A stretch of 64,000 nt of DNA from Sepioteuthis lessoniana (taxonomy: Eukaryota > Mollusca > Cephalopoda > Myopsida > Loliginidae). Below, piece after piece: positions 1 through 45,308 of the stretch; position 1 is the stretch's first letter, and each line of letters starts with the position of its first letter. Under the pieces are notes generated by a model. The model had not been told where the DNA came from, ran no database searches, and was given only the letters and a program-made list of their open reading frames with translations. The stretch is from assembly GCA_963585895.1 (NCBI GenBank), contig OY757921.1, positions 79,308,316-79,372,315 on the forward strand. The letters run 5' to 3'. The position numbers and the translations under genes are program-made.

Positions 1-127
1 TTAATAATTGAATTTTTTTTTTCATTTATTTAGGAAATTTATGTGTATAGAGAGTATGTATTTACCTAACCCCTCCACACTAGCAGGTTGTGACAAAAGG
101 TCAATTTTTAAAGTTTAACAGCTTTTT
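1..127 (-). repeat. SINE-D tail fragment within a local duplication
   Basis: From about position 50 this reads as the 3' end of a SINE-D copy (TTTACCTAACCCCTCC then GACAAAAGGTCAATTTTTAA). The whole 127 bp, including about 50 bp outside the SINE core, is repeated with few changes at 830-952. The two copies flank INTS9 exon 11. The segment may continue beyond the left edge. Confidence 0.6.
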
Positions 128-505
128 AAAAAAAAAAAGATTGAGACATGGAAGGAGGAGGCATCTTAGACACCTAAATATTTAATATAGGGAAAGTTCT
201 GCAGTAAGACTACTAAAAGTGACACATGCACAGTGGGCAGATATTAAGAAATGGATTTATAACACAAGGGTAGGCTGGAAAGTTCATATGATGGCATCAT
301 ATCTGCTGTTGATGACTTTTTTAAACAATGGGATCCAAACACTGCAACATCAATGGAAGAAGTGTCTAGACTTCAAGGGATCTATGTTGAAAGAAAATCT
401 TCATTTGGTCACATTTCATGAAAGTATCTTGGTTAGCCTATGAACGTTTCAGCCAACCCTAATACATGTATAGACAGAGAAGTAGGGATCAATTGAAATA
501 CTCAC

Positions 506-34859
<34,354 letters not shown>

Positions 34860-34977
34860 GTTTAAGTTCCTCTCACGAATCTATAAGAATTTTAGAAAAT
34901 AGTTGATTGATGTTTTGGGGTTTGTTTTTTTTTTTTCAATAATGAAAAACAAAAAGCCGACAGCGGCACATATTTCT

Positions 34978-35001
34978 TTACAAGGAGGCTGCCATTTTGA
35001 A
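34978..35001 (-). promoter_or_regulatory. Possible YY1-type element and 5-codon upstream ORF of INTS9
   Basis: On the minus strand TCAAAATGGCAGCCTCC resembles the AAnATGGCnGC element found just downstream of many housekeeping transcription starts, in the usual orientation toward the gene. If transcribed, its ATG opens a five-codon upstream frame (MAASL, stop at 34978). It lies about 120 bp upstream of the INTS9 start codon. The transcription start itself is not visible. Confidence 0.35.
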
Positions 35002-35455
35002 TACAGCGCCCTCAACGTATCATTCAAGGGAGGTCATTAATACGCACTTCCCAAAGTTATGCACCTTTGGAATTTCTTGCTTGGTCTTCCAGATAGGGTG
35101 TGCCTACTGGTACTTTTACAATACAAACCTGCTAAATACGTTACCAGTTACGCAAACATCAAATACAACTGTAATATATGTGACAATATTTGAGATACTA
35201 TCAACACCAGTGTTTCCTTCCTCCTACGCTGAGTTTCCCAAATAATACTCATACTAAAAAAGAGCAGTTACTTATATCCGATGACACTTTTTCTTGCTTT
35301 TATTTTAATAGAAATTGTCATTACAAATACCTAATTACAAATTTGGATATAAACACTGAAATGACAGTGAAATAATGAATAAACTCTACCGACAACCAAA
35401 ACGTGGCATGCCTTTTTGTTTTAGACGGCACCTGGTGTCCGCACAATGCTCATTT
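35002..35455. other. Region upstream of INTS9, no clear gene
   Basis: Slightly less AT-rich than the introns. Overlapping short plus-strand frames (34997-35375) lack any recognised motif. I see no transposon. Confidence 0.4.
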
Positions 35456-35757
35456 GTGAGTTCGTCCTTACTTACCAGCAGTACCCATCATGTCTTGTCC
35501 GTCTTATTCGGATGGTTTCTGAGATGAAAGGTTAGTGGCCGCACAGATGCAGTTTTGTTGAGTGCTACTTCCAGGAATTATTCAAAATAGCACACAGCAT
35601 CCTTTTATGGTTCCCATTTAGCTTTTCCAGACGTTTCGTTAAAGTCCAAGTGGTGTATCCACACAGTAGTACTAACATAACTACAGCTTGGAAGAATTTC
35701 CGAGTTATTTTATCAGAGAAATCGGATTTCCATATGTTCATTAACCTCGCAGTAGCA
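35456..35757 (-). pseudogene. RTE-like LINE 3' ORF fragment
   Basis: On the minus strand broken codons read IWKSDFSDKITRKFFQAVVM, then YTTWTLTKRLEKLNGNHKRM and LCAILNNSWK. They continue through a frameshifted copy of the RRTRHxGxCW region and lose the final part, including the GAT tail. Confidence 0.78.
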
Positions 35758-38700
35758 ATATATAAAAAAATAATACGATAAATTGAAAAATAAAATTTTA
35801 AAATAGAACATTTTAAAAATAAAAATGTGCAGGGAGACAAAAAATAATTTTCTTCCCTTGAATTGGGGGCGCGGCTTCGCACGTCATGTGTCCGTTGGTC
35901 ATGTAAGAATTTAGATCCCTTATTTCTTTCTCTTTTGCCTTCATTCTTCAAACCAATAAGACGTGGTTTTTTTAGTCCTCGCCTGTTGAAAGAAAAATGT
36001 ACATGATTTTTTTTTTCTTGAATAAAATGGAGACGTTGTTTCTAACTTTGTGTAACCTTTTTCAGTTCTTATCATTGACAAGAGAAGACGAAGTTGGTTT
36101 TTTTAGTCTTTCCTCATAAAGCAAAATGAAACATTTTATATATATACCTTTTTTTAATTTCTTTTCATGCATGCTTGTTACTGGAGCTGTATGTGTGATT
36201 TATTTGTTTTGGGACCCCTGAATAATTGTAATATTTATTCTATTGTTATATGTACCAATTAAATTATTTATTCTATTGTTATATGTACCAATTAAATTAT
36301 TTATTCTATTGTTATATGTACCAATTAAATGCTTTAATTGTTTATATGAGTTTATATCGTCTTTCATTTTTTATTTATTCAGTGTTAGTGTATCAATGTA
36401 TATACTCATGCTATTACTGGTACTTGGTGAATAGGAAACAATTAAATATCGTTCCCTGCATCAAAAAGCCAGTGACTTATAACTGGCATAACTTCTTCCA
36501 ATATAAATAAAATACTAAAAGTTAGAATAAAGGATATAAATTTTCATTTTTCCGATTATGCAAAGGATTTTGGTCACCTGACCCCAAGGTTTCAAATTTC
36601 CATTGTTGTTTTTTTTATTTTTGTTTTTAGTTTGTTTGTTTGGGGTTTGTTTTTGTTTTTTTCCTACTCTTTTTTATTTATTTTTTTATTTTTTTTATTT
36701 TTTTGCCGCCAGCCTCGCTTGAGTAAGGTATTTTTTTCTCAGCTGCTACTAGAACCCGGAGATTGATATTGAAGTAGTTCACAATTACCCCATCTCAGTG
36801 ACACGTTGACTTAGCCAGATGCTCGTATCTAAATTACCCTAACCCTTCACCCAAAGGAACTAATCTGTAAAGATTACGAGGACTTTCTTCCCAGGAATAT
36901 AAAATAAAACCGCTACATAAAAAGAAACGCAGCGTTAGCTTTATTATTTTGTGAATTGTTTTCCTTTTCTAACAAGTAGAACACGCACACGCAGCACATA
37001 CACCCCGAATCTATACATTCATTTTTCAACCAGGTTTCCGCGTAACTCGCTCCTTGAGGACGAAAAGGATTCGACAAAAGATGAGGGAGAGTGAACGCGC
37101 TCGCTAGGCGGCCCGTGAATTATCTCATGAATCAATGCCAGATATCCATACTCATTCTCTTTTACCACTGTTCTTTGAATAGTAGAGACGTGTCCCTTGC
37201 CTAGCTATTGTACAATAAAACTAGCATGGTAATCATTTTACAGTTCATCTTTCTTAAGTAAACCTTTTATCGTTTTGTACTCCTTTCATATACTACTTGT
37301 TCATAATTTGTGTATGATGTATTTGTTAGGACAATTTTATGTATTCTTCTCAGTATTACTTGTATGTATATGTTAAATGTTTCTGCGTGTGGGAATGAAC
37401 TTATTTTGTCTTTCCTTCCATTTATTCAGTGTTAGTATATCATGGATATTCTAATGTTAATATTTGACTGTGTTGAATGCGAATTCGACAAAATATCTTC
37501 CCAACTATCATACAACCTAATAGTGGCAAATATGATATTAATAAGAAAGTACAGAATAAAAGAAAGAGTTGTCTTCCTCATGATTATGCTATACTTAACA
37601 GGATGTCCACAATGCATATCTTTACAAGTATTTTACATATCTGACAACTGTGAACATTTTTATTAAAGATTTTCTAGTAACGAAATTTCAAGAGTTTCTG
37701 TTGAGTAAAAGTCAAATGATTTTTTTTAATAGAGTAAAAAGGATTACCTATCAATGTATATGATCTGAAATGACATAATAAGCAGCAGTATATTGTGATT
37801 ATTTCGTCCTACCACACTCGAACAAACGGACTCAGTTGGATGACATGTATGTAAACAGTTAGTGTAGCTGTGGCCCTCGGACAGGATGTAACATCATTAG
37901 ACCATGGAATTGTTGTTGGAGCTAGAAAGATTGAGTCACTCGATCTCCTCCACGACAACTGCACTAGTTTTGTCTTGGGCAACAATAGAAAATAGGAATG
38001 TGTACGTTCAAGGTAGATATCATCAGCCCGTAATAACTGTATACGTTCACATATCATGCAAGAACGGCAACACTGGTGATTGACAAGGACGGTAACCACC
38101 CAAGGAAAGGTAGCATTACATCCGATTATAACAATATGAGGTAAATGATAGGATAGGTGTAGGAGGGATATGGCAATATGAGGTATTCACTAGTGCTAAA
38201 AACTTATGAAGAATATGATGCATTTTCTTTTATTTAGAAAAATGCAGTTTTTCTTTAACAAAAATATAAAACAGACTTATTCACTTTGAAAGAAATTAAA
38301 AAGTCAATTTAAAAAGTCAATGAGGGTCTATTACTAGCCAAACTTTCCTATTGTCAAAACAAAAAGTAAGCAGGCTTGGAGTTTTGTCGGTCCATTGATC
38401 CATTTTAAATCATAACATCCCGAATTAACTGTTGGGGTTAAAAAGACGAATCTTTTGATAGATTAATTAGATCTTTGATTTTTGTTATAGTTATTGTGAA
38501 AAGAGATACTCCCACCACAAGGCCACAAGGCATGGGCTGGGACCTTTAATTAACCAATACTGTGGTTTGATTGGACGACCAAGTAAAATCTAATACGTGG
38601 AAGGGATACTCTTCACACAGACGTAGATCAGTACATTTGATTGGCTGACCAGTCAAAAAAGTAATAGAAGAATACGAAATGATCTGTGATTGGTTAGCCA

Positions 38701-38947
38701 ATCGGGAATGTTAGCTCCCAGGGGAATCCTCAATAGAAATAGATGTTTTTAGGATTAGATGAGAGAAGATAACCGATGTCCGTATCGAAGACAGGAGAAT
38801 AAGAAAAGAAATTTCTCCAAGAACTAAAGCCTCTCCAGCAAAAGCCTCACTCTCCGAAAAATAGAGTAAAAAAGAAAGACTGCACCAGCCAGATATTTCA
38901 TTTTTCTGTCTCTCAAATACAACAAAAAGCGACAATCTCTCTCTCTC
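35758..38947. other. Long stretch without recognised genes
   Basis: Mostly AT-rich. It contains the 33-bp triplet at 36236, T-rich tracts (36600-36710) and short unsupported frames. At 37800-38110 one minus-strand 96-codon frame includes SCMICERIQLLRADDIYLER; it could be a decayed transposon but I cannot name it. CCAAT-like motifs (TGATTGG, AACCAAT) recur at 38550-38710, in what may be an LTR or promoter. Confidence 0.35.
36236..36330. repeat. Perfect 33-bp tandem triplication
   Basis: Three head-to-tail copies of a unit beginning TATTCTATTGTTATATGTAC. The first two are identical and the third diverges only at its end. Confidence 0.95.
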
Positions 38948-38962
38948 TATATATATATATAT

Positions 38963-39002
<40 letters not shown>
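38941..39002. repeat. (CT)n/(TA)n microsatellite
   Basis: A short CTCTCT run passing into about 27 TA dinucleotides. Confidence 0.9.
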
Positions 39003-39004
<2 letters not shown>

Positions 39005-39417
39005 CACCACTGTATTTCAATAAATAATTGTTAATTGTTAACGGAGAGTTTTTCTTGTCTGTGAGTTGCCAACACCCATGTAACTTATACCAACTAACTA
39101 CCCATACCATCAGAAGAAGTTCTGGATGAATTGTTTATCCCCCATCTGTGAACCTTTCAAACACAACGTGGGCACAGAGGGAGTTAATAAACCAACTAAC
39201 CGGAAACGCATGTGGTAGTCACGGAACTAAGGCCATAATCGAGTACTGTGACTAGCATAGGACCACACAACCACACCCCAATGTAACGTTGGCCATTACA
39301 TCAGTCAACGCACTGTACAGAGAACACTGCATTCTCTGAGATGTCGTAGTTGACGACCAGAAAGGGTACTATTATTAACATCAGGATATCAGTTACTGTG
39401 CCTTACATGAACCAAGA
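39003..39417. other. Unassigned, possible LTR-like end
   Basis: AATAAATAATTG at about 39020 followed by T-rich sequence and TTGCCAACACCCATG resembles an LTR end, but I found neither a partner copy nor a target duplication. Confidence 0.25.
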
Positions 39418-39632
39418 GGGAGTCCCCGTGGCAAAATGGCTAAAGTGCTTGACTACTGTCCTGAAGTAAGCAAGTTCGAATTCCAGGTGTGCTATTACGT
39501 TCACTTTTGAGCTAATACTCTTGGGGAAAGGTATGAACCCCTTATTCCTGAGGCTATGGGTTATTCTATAAGGGTGGATTTAGCATTAAATAACCCAAAA
39601 AGGTTGATGTGCAATTGAATAAAGAAACCAAT
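39418..39632 (+). repeat. SINE-A
   Basis: Head GGGAGTCCCCGTGGCAAAATGGCTAAAG, B-box-like AGTTCGAATTCC, central GGCTATGGGTTATT, tail GCATTAAATAACCC. Confidence 0.78.
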
Positions 39633-39734
39633 TTATTACCTGAACTAAAGAAAATCGCCATTGGGCCGTGGAAAATTATCATAGCATCGTTTGGTCAGGA
39701 AAGTCAGCTCTTTCTTCTTTTAATATGTCTATTA

Positions 39735-40003
39735 GCAGCACTGCACCAAACAACAGCTGTACAGTCTCACAACTCCTATTTGACAAATCATCAAAGTAAG
39801 ACGAACAAAACATGCTGGGAACTGAACGAACTTATAAGCGACGTTCTCTAGTGTTGGCCAACCAGCACAAACTTACATTCATCAGTTCTGCGCGGACACT
39901 GGATGACACCTAGAGAACCAACTAAAAGCGATGGGCGAGATAGATGAATAGCGAGAGAGGGTCAAGAGAATCCGTGATGTTAGCACGGACTGATGATGAT
40001 ACA
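39735..40003 (+). pseudogene. RTE-like LINE 3' end, heavily decayed
   Basis: Traces of SKTNKTCWELNELISDVL, matching R-TRHAGHCWRSRDELISDVL, and a final CGAGAGAGGGTCAAGAGAAT block with GATGATGAT at the end. There are many frameshifts. Confidence 0.7.
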
Positions 40004-40061
40004 GTATTATCATAACACTGGACACAACGGAAAGACAAAATAAACTCAGTTGTACATACCA

Positions 40062-40306
40062 AGAATGCCCGTGGCGTAGTGGCTAAAGTGCTGAACTGTC
40101 ACACCGAAGTAAGTGAGTTCGAATTCCAGTCGCGCTATTACTTTCATTTTGGACAAATAACCTGAGGAGTGGTATGGACCCTCCAACCCACACCCAAGTT
40201 GTTGGTTAAATAATACCACCAATGTTCTTCTGTAAGGATGGCTTTGGCGATAAATAACCCACAAAGGTTATCATTTAACAAAGAATCCAAACCAAATCAA
40301 ACCAAA
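40062..40306 (+). repeat. SINE-A
   Basis: Head GAATGCCCGTGGCGTAGTGGC, B-box GAGTTCGAATTCC, then GTTGGTTAAATAATACCACC and tail GCGATAAATAACCCACAAAG. The TGGC...TAGTGGC A-box region is well kept. Confidence 0.8.
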
Positions 40307-40557
40307 AACATTTAACATTTAATATACATAATATACCTATTAGTGGTATTAAAACAAAAGAATACTCAATCATGTTTCAACAGCTAGAACTGTACACATA
40401 CCGTTTCCTGCAGGGCAAGAGACCATTGGCGAAAAGAGATGTTAGAATTTGTAAATTCGGCAGTTAATGTCTGCTTTAATATGATTGGCTGTTTCGAGGT
40501 TGTGCCGTTATCCCCCGACTCTTCTGCTATTTATGTGAGACCCGGCCAGGGATCTCC

Positions 40558-40590
<33 letters not shown>

Positions 40591-41887
40591 GTTGTTGTTG
40601 TTGTTGTTGTTCGGACTTGAGCAGAAGGCACTGACTGGCTCGCTCTTTTTGCTTTGTGAACTCTTGTTTATTCGCCTTCTACTTTAGCCAGTTTTTCTTA
40701 GGCAAGGTGGCTTGAGCAAAATAGGCCTATTTCGCCTCTTTTCCTAACAGGGTTTTCATTGTTACTTGTTGAAACAATAAGCCTGCTGCAGGCTAATTGT
40801 GGTTTTGGTATGTTGTCCTCTTCAAAAGAAAGTTGAGTCTTAGGTCTGGAGGCGGAATTATTGGGCTTTTTGCCGACAAGAGAATTGGTTGGCTGAGTTA
40901 GTAGATTCGTTAAATACCTATGTAGACTAAACAGGAGAAAAATCGAATTGAAACAAAGATATTCATCTCTATGAGGAAACGGTGGTCTACTCGAAGTTCA
41001 CTTAAAGAAATAGTAAACTTTGTTTTCAACAAGTCTACACAGGAAACTAGAAAAACACGGTTGTCCAGATTGATTCTACACCAGAAGGAGACACCGAGAA
41101 AAGAACAAACCCTAAAAACAGGCTTCAAAAAGAACTTTGACATAAAATACCAAAGAATGGGATATCATCATTTACAAAAGTTAAACTAACAGTATGTGAT
41201 TGACGGCATTGCTTCGTGCAAGTCAGTCGTGAGTTTTTATACCCTCTTCTTTTTTTTTTGTTATAATATTGTCGTCACGTAAATGTATGTTATTTTTGTT
41301 ATCTTAAATTCAATGTTTTCGACAAGCATAGGGGAAAATATGCAAAGCCAGATTTTGTAGAATCTATTTCTCTTAAAATAAATTACTTCATGGGAACTGG
41401 TTGTTTTTGTTTTTAAGAAATATAGACACTCTTCTCTTTCAGGTAGAAAAAGTTAGCATTCCCATTCCCCTTCATTGTCTACTTTATTTTTTATACGTTT
41501 CTATCCCCTTTTGAAAAGCCTGACAATTACTGCTAGATTTCTTGGGCTAGGCAGAGATAAAATGTACGAGGTAATTTAGGTAGAATAGTACTTCATATAG
41601 CGACTAGCATTCAGATAATTTTGTTACCTTTTCGTATGTTAGTCGTTGCAGTTTATAACCTAAAATCTAGCATACTTGTTGAATTGAGCACATTTCTCAT
41701 AGAGATCAAGGATGGATTTCTGAAATTGTGATGTGACCTCTTACAGAGCTGTTACTTGAAACGCAAATTATCTAAGGGGAATAATTATTTATTTTATCCC
41801 TACATTTTGAACAATAGACATAATTGCATTGTTTAGGTTTTTAATAACTAGCCTGTACGACATTCCTAGAAAGGTCAATAGGCCCTC
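40307..41887. other. No clear gene; T-run with (GTT)n at 40562-40612
   Basis: A T-run of about 28 followed by GTT repeats lies at 40562-40612. A 72-codon plus-strand frame (40971-41189) is rich in Lys, Arg and Thr but has no recognised domain. Confidence 0.4.
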
Positions 41888-41895
41888 TCCCCCCC

Positions 41896-41993
<98 letters not shown>

Positions 41994-42012
41994 TATATAT
42001 ATATATATATAG
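41888..42012. repeat. (CT)n then (TA)n microsatellite
   Basis: About 100 bp of CT dinucleotides with two small interruptions, passing into TA repeats. Confidence 0.93.
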
Positions 42013-42536
42013 TTAATTAATTAAATCCTGAAATTAATTTAATATAAATTTTACTGTATTGTTACGTAAAGTTCGTGAATTTTTTTTTTTAAATTTAGTA
42101 TTAAATCTGTAGTTCTTAAGTTGAAAAATAATTAAAATTTTAAAAAATTTCTTTTTAAATTAATATACTATAATTCTAACCGACAACAAAATAAAAAAAA
42201 AACGGAAGTGGGCTAAATGAGGAGATAACTCTTCACCCCTCTTCTATCCCCTCCTACCTTCTGTCTGGTGTCTATTCTGATTTATTTTATCCATAAGATC
42301 TGAAGAAGTCCTGTCAATTTTTTTTCGTGTTTTTAGTTTTTTCAAAAACGTATAACAGGATGGAAATAAATTTATAATCCTAATGTGACCGGTTTGTTGT
42401 TTTTTCTTAATGAAATTATTGCTCTGTAATGTCTGTTACATTGAGCTCTTTACCAGGTAAATTTAAATGTTCACTCTTGAATAGTTTTCTTGTCCTGATG
42501 GAATTACTCCCAACTCCGGTTTAACTGGACCAAATA

Positions 42537-42538
<2 letters not shown>

Positions 42539-42598
<60 letters not shown>
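42539..42598. repeat. (TA)30 microsatellite
   Basis: A 60-bp uninterrupted run of AT dinucleotides. The preceding 42013-42538 is AT-rich with no feature seen. Confidence 0.95.
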
Positions 42599-42603
<5 letters not shown>

Positions 42604-42748
42604 GTTGTTTCGCAATTGTTGAAACAAAGCAGTGGCCTTACAGATATTTCTTGTTGACCTTATTTTCTTCTTTTCAGGTTATTGCAAGGAAATACTTAAT
42701 ATTTTGATATATTTAACTAAATATAGCAAAGTCATTCTTTGGACGATG

Positions 42749-42830
42749 GAACAGAAGATCTTTTGTGTGAAGACATATTACGAAACTAAGACTTTCAAGA
42801 TAGTTCGAGCAAGATACAGAAAGAAGTTCA
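42749..42830 (+). pseudogene. DDE-type transposase N-terminus, 5' part, split by the LTR element
   Basis: ATG at 42749 opens EQKIFCVKTYYETKTFKIVR and ARYRKKF. This is the helix-turn-helix start of IS630/mariner-related transposases common in invertebrates. The frame is broken exactly at the GTTCA target site of the retrotransposon and resumes at 48185. Confidence 0.8.
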
Positions 42831-43071
42831 TGTAATGTCTAAATCCCGGCTCGAGGGTAACAAAGAAAAGAACGGAACACAAAGAGATGTTAACAGCTCG
42901 CTGCCGGAGGTAGAACTGTCTTATTCCTCGGCAATATACTTTATTTACATTATTTACAAGTACCGCTATTTTGCTCATGACTCAACAGTTACTGCCTTTT
43001 CTGGATAGGTCAAGGGAGATATATGCTTGTGACGTGGTTTGGGGTTACTTCTCTCTGACTGGAATATTACA
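42831..43071 (-). repeat. 3' LTR of the Gypsy element
   Basis: 241 bp, TGTAATGTCTAAATC...GGAATATTACA on the plus strand. The adjacent internal sequence (43072-43086), read on the minus strand, is AAGAAGGAGAAGAG, a polypurine tract as expected next to a 3' LTR. Confidence 0.93.
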
Positions 43072-43174
43072 CTCTTCTCCTTCTTGATAAAATGCATTTT
43101 CCATGTACATGTGTTTATTTTATTTTTTTATTTTATTTATTTTTATTTTTTTTGCTGATATATATATTTTTTTA

Positions 43175-43422
43175 CTATACTACAAAGTCCTTGAGTTTGG
43201 TTGGGGGCAGACTTTTCCGTAGTGGATTATGTCTTGGTAGTGGTAGTGGTGGTGGGTTGTGTGTTGGTCTTGTGGGTGTTACAGGAGATTCTTGTTGTGG
43301 GTGTGGATTGTATTCAGAGTCAGACTCAGACTCTGATTCCTCTTCTTCCTTATGAGAAGCACTCAAATCAAATCGCTTAAATATAGAGGAGTTTCTGGTG
43401 ACTTGGTGGTTTCCTCTTTGCA
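43175..43422 (-). pseudogene. Gypsy pol, C-terminal tail of integrase
   Basis: The minus-strand frame contains VTRNSSIFKRFDLSASHKEE, an acidic run, a Pro-rich stretch and a final LPPTKLKDFVV before the stop. The layout suits the variable C-terminus of Gypsy polyproteins. It is severed from the rest of integrase by the insert at 43423-44034. Confidence 0.75.
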
Positions 43423-44034
43423 TCTGGGGATTTTTTATATAAGCCCCGAAAAGTCCGCTTTATTCCTACGTTTTGTAAAAGAATAAACCGTACTTCAACA
43501 GCAGTAGAGATTTGGGTGACAGCTTTTGAAGATAGGAAGACGAACGACTTATACGTGCAACAAAATTTATATACAACAACAACAACAATAAACAGGGTTT
43601 TACACCAAATGGAATAAACAACGAATGTGTAAGTAACAGTTCAAAAAAGAGTTTAAGGTGTAAGATAAAGTAAGGTTAGATATTGTGAAGGTTGTAAGGT
43701 GAAGGTTTTGTAGGTTTGGTGAAGGTAAGGTGTTTAAAGATAAGGTGAGTTGAAGGTTTGTAGATAAAATGCCTGCTGGAACTTAACTGTGTGTCCTGTT
43801 CCTTTTAACTCAGCACGTGCGTTCGTCGCTCTCGGGTCCTGGCTGGTGGAAGGTACCAATTACGTATGCCGTCAAGGGCTGCTACGAAATGGACCTCCTG
43901 CTAACAGCGGTGGGAGTGGAAACAGAGGGAGAATCTCCAGTGGAGCTCTTTTTTATAATGGACGCCACGTGACCCCAAGGAGCTGCTGCTGTTCGGTGAA
44001 ACAGGATCACCAGTTTCTTAACAAAATTTCTACA
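43423..44034. mobile_element. 612-bp foreign insert in pol, 7-bp duplication CTTTGCA
   Basis: CTTTGCA occurs at 43416-43422 and at 44035-44041. Removing the insert and one copy brings the two parts of the integrase C-terminal coding region together. The insert has a TATAAAA-like box on the minus strand (about 43951), AATAAA (about 43468) and plus-strand (ACA)n at 43574-43590. It may be a solo LTR or other non-coding element. Its ends are not a clean TG...CA. Confidence 0.65.
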
Positions 44035-44044
44035 CTTTGCACTG

Positions 44045-45189
44045 TTACCATAATACCATTCTTTTTGTGACTGTGTATTGTTTAGGGTTGTATGGTAGAG
44101 ACAGTTTGTTCTGTCTCTTCTGCTTGATCCTGACTTGGTCACCTAGGCAGAAGGGTGAGGGCTTTGGGGTTTTTTGTTTTTGTTTTTTGGTTTGTTTGGG
44201 GGTTTTGTTTTTTTTTGTTTCTGTCATACATATTCATTATCTCCTTTCCTTTTGAGTCGTTCCAGCTATACTGTCGTGTATCGGTCTTTGTGCCGGGTTC
44301 TTAGGAGTATCAAATAGGCCAATGTTCATTTTTCTGCCGGTGCAAGCTTCAAAAGGAGATATTTTGTGGTGCTATGAGGAGTGGCCCTGTATTGCCTTAG
44401 AAAATGAGGTAACTGGGTTTTCAAGTTAAACTCTTCCACAGTGGTGGCAAGAATACACCTTTTTAGGGTACGTACAAAACGTCCAGCTTCTCCATTTGAT
44501 TCAGGCCACAAAGATGTAATACTTCTGTGCATAAAACCTGATTGGATGGCAAAGTCTTTGAAATCTTGTCCCTGAAACGGAGGGCCATTGTCGGTTTTGA
44601 CAATGGTGGGATATCCCTGCCTGGCGAAGATCAAATTGAGGCGAGGGATGACTACATTTGATGACAATGAGGGGGGTATTTCAACCTCAGGAAATCGGCT
44701 GTAGTCCTCGATGACGACTAGCAGATACTCCCCAGATGGGCAGGGACCTGCAAAGTCCACTGAGATTTCAGTCTATGGGGAATCTGCGAGTGACATGGTG
44801 CGTATGGGTTCACGATGTGTGTGCTTTGGGTTCGAGGTTTGGTTTGGGATTCAGCTTTGTACTGTCTCTTCCACTAGCTTGTCTATTCCTGGGAACCACA
44901 CCTTTTCCCTTATTAGTTGTTTTGTTTTGACAATGTCCTGGTGTGAGTGATGAGCTATGTCGATCGTTCTTTTCCTCAATTTGGAAGGAATCACAAGACG
45001 GTGTCCTCGAAAGATGAGACCGTTAATTACGGATAGTTCCTCCTTGAATGGAGAAAAGTTTGACAGTTGTGGGTCGTTCCAGCGTCCATTTGCAACTGCA
45101 GCCTTCACTTTCTGTAACAAGGAGTCCTCTTCTGTAGCTTTCTTCACCTCTTCAGGGGTGATTGACTTGGGTATGGTATTCTGAACCAC
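44045..45189 (-). pseudogene. Gypsy integrase, disrupted
   Basis: Minus strand: a zinc-binding region with KTKQLIREKVWFPGIDKLVE (45189-44851), then a core with VDFAGP, KTDNGPPF and SNGEAGRF (D, D and E present), and a C-terminal block CLGDQVRIKQKRQNKLS near 44150. A TAG stop replaces a Trp codon just before the core (about 44776). The core's first Asp is therefore in a separate frame from the zinc-binding part. Confidence 0.85.
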
Positions 45190-45308
45190 ATAACTTCTGC
45201 TGCGTTGTCTTTTATGGTGTGGGTGACGGGTGAGATAATCCGCAGGGTTTAGATAATTTTTCCTGGCTAGTATATCAAGCTGTATCGATACGGCATGAGG
45301 CGCAGACG

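Noticed and set aside
36236-36434. Plus-strand frame with triplicated LLYVPIKLFI
   Set aside because: Arises from a perfect 33-bp tandem repeat, which stays in frame automatically.
37809-38099. 96-codon minus-strand frame with several Cys and Arg residues, first suspected to be a Tc1-type transposase antisense trace
   Set aside because: I could not match motifs convincingly on either strand and found no terminal repeats.
38498-39085. Possible LTR from TGTGAAAAGAGATACTCC to the sequence after AATAAATAATTG
   Set aside because: No matching TG...CA pair with a target duplication could be found.
43175-43355. Plus-strand frame rich in Gly and Ser over the Gypsy pol tail
   Set aside because: Antisense of the acidic, Pro-rich integrase C-terminus.
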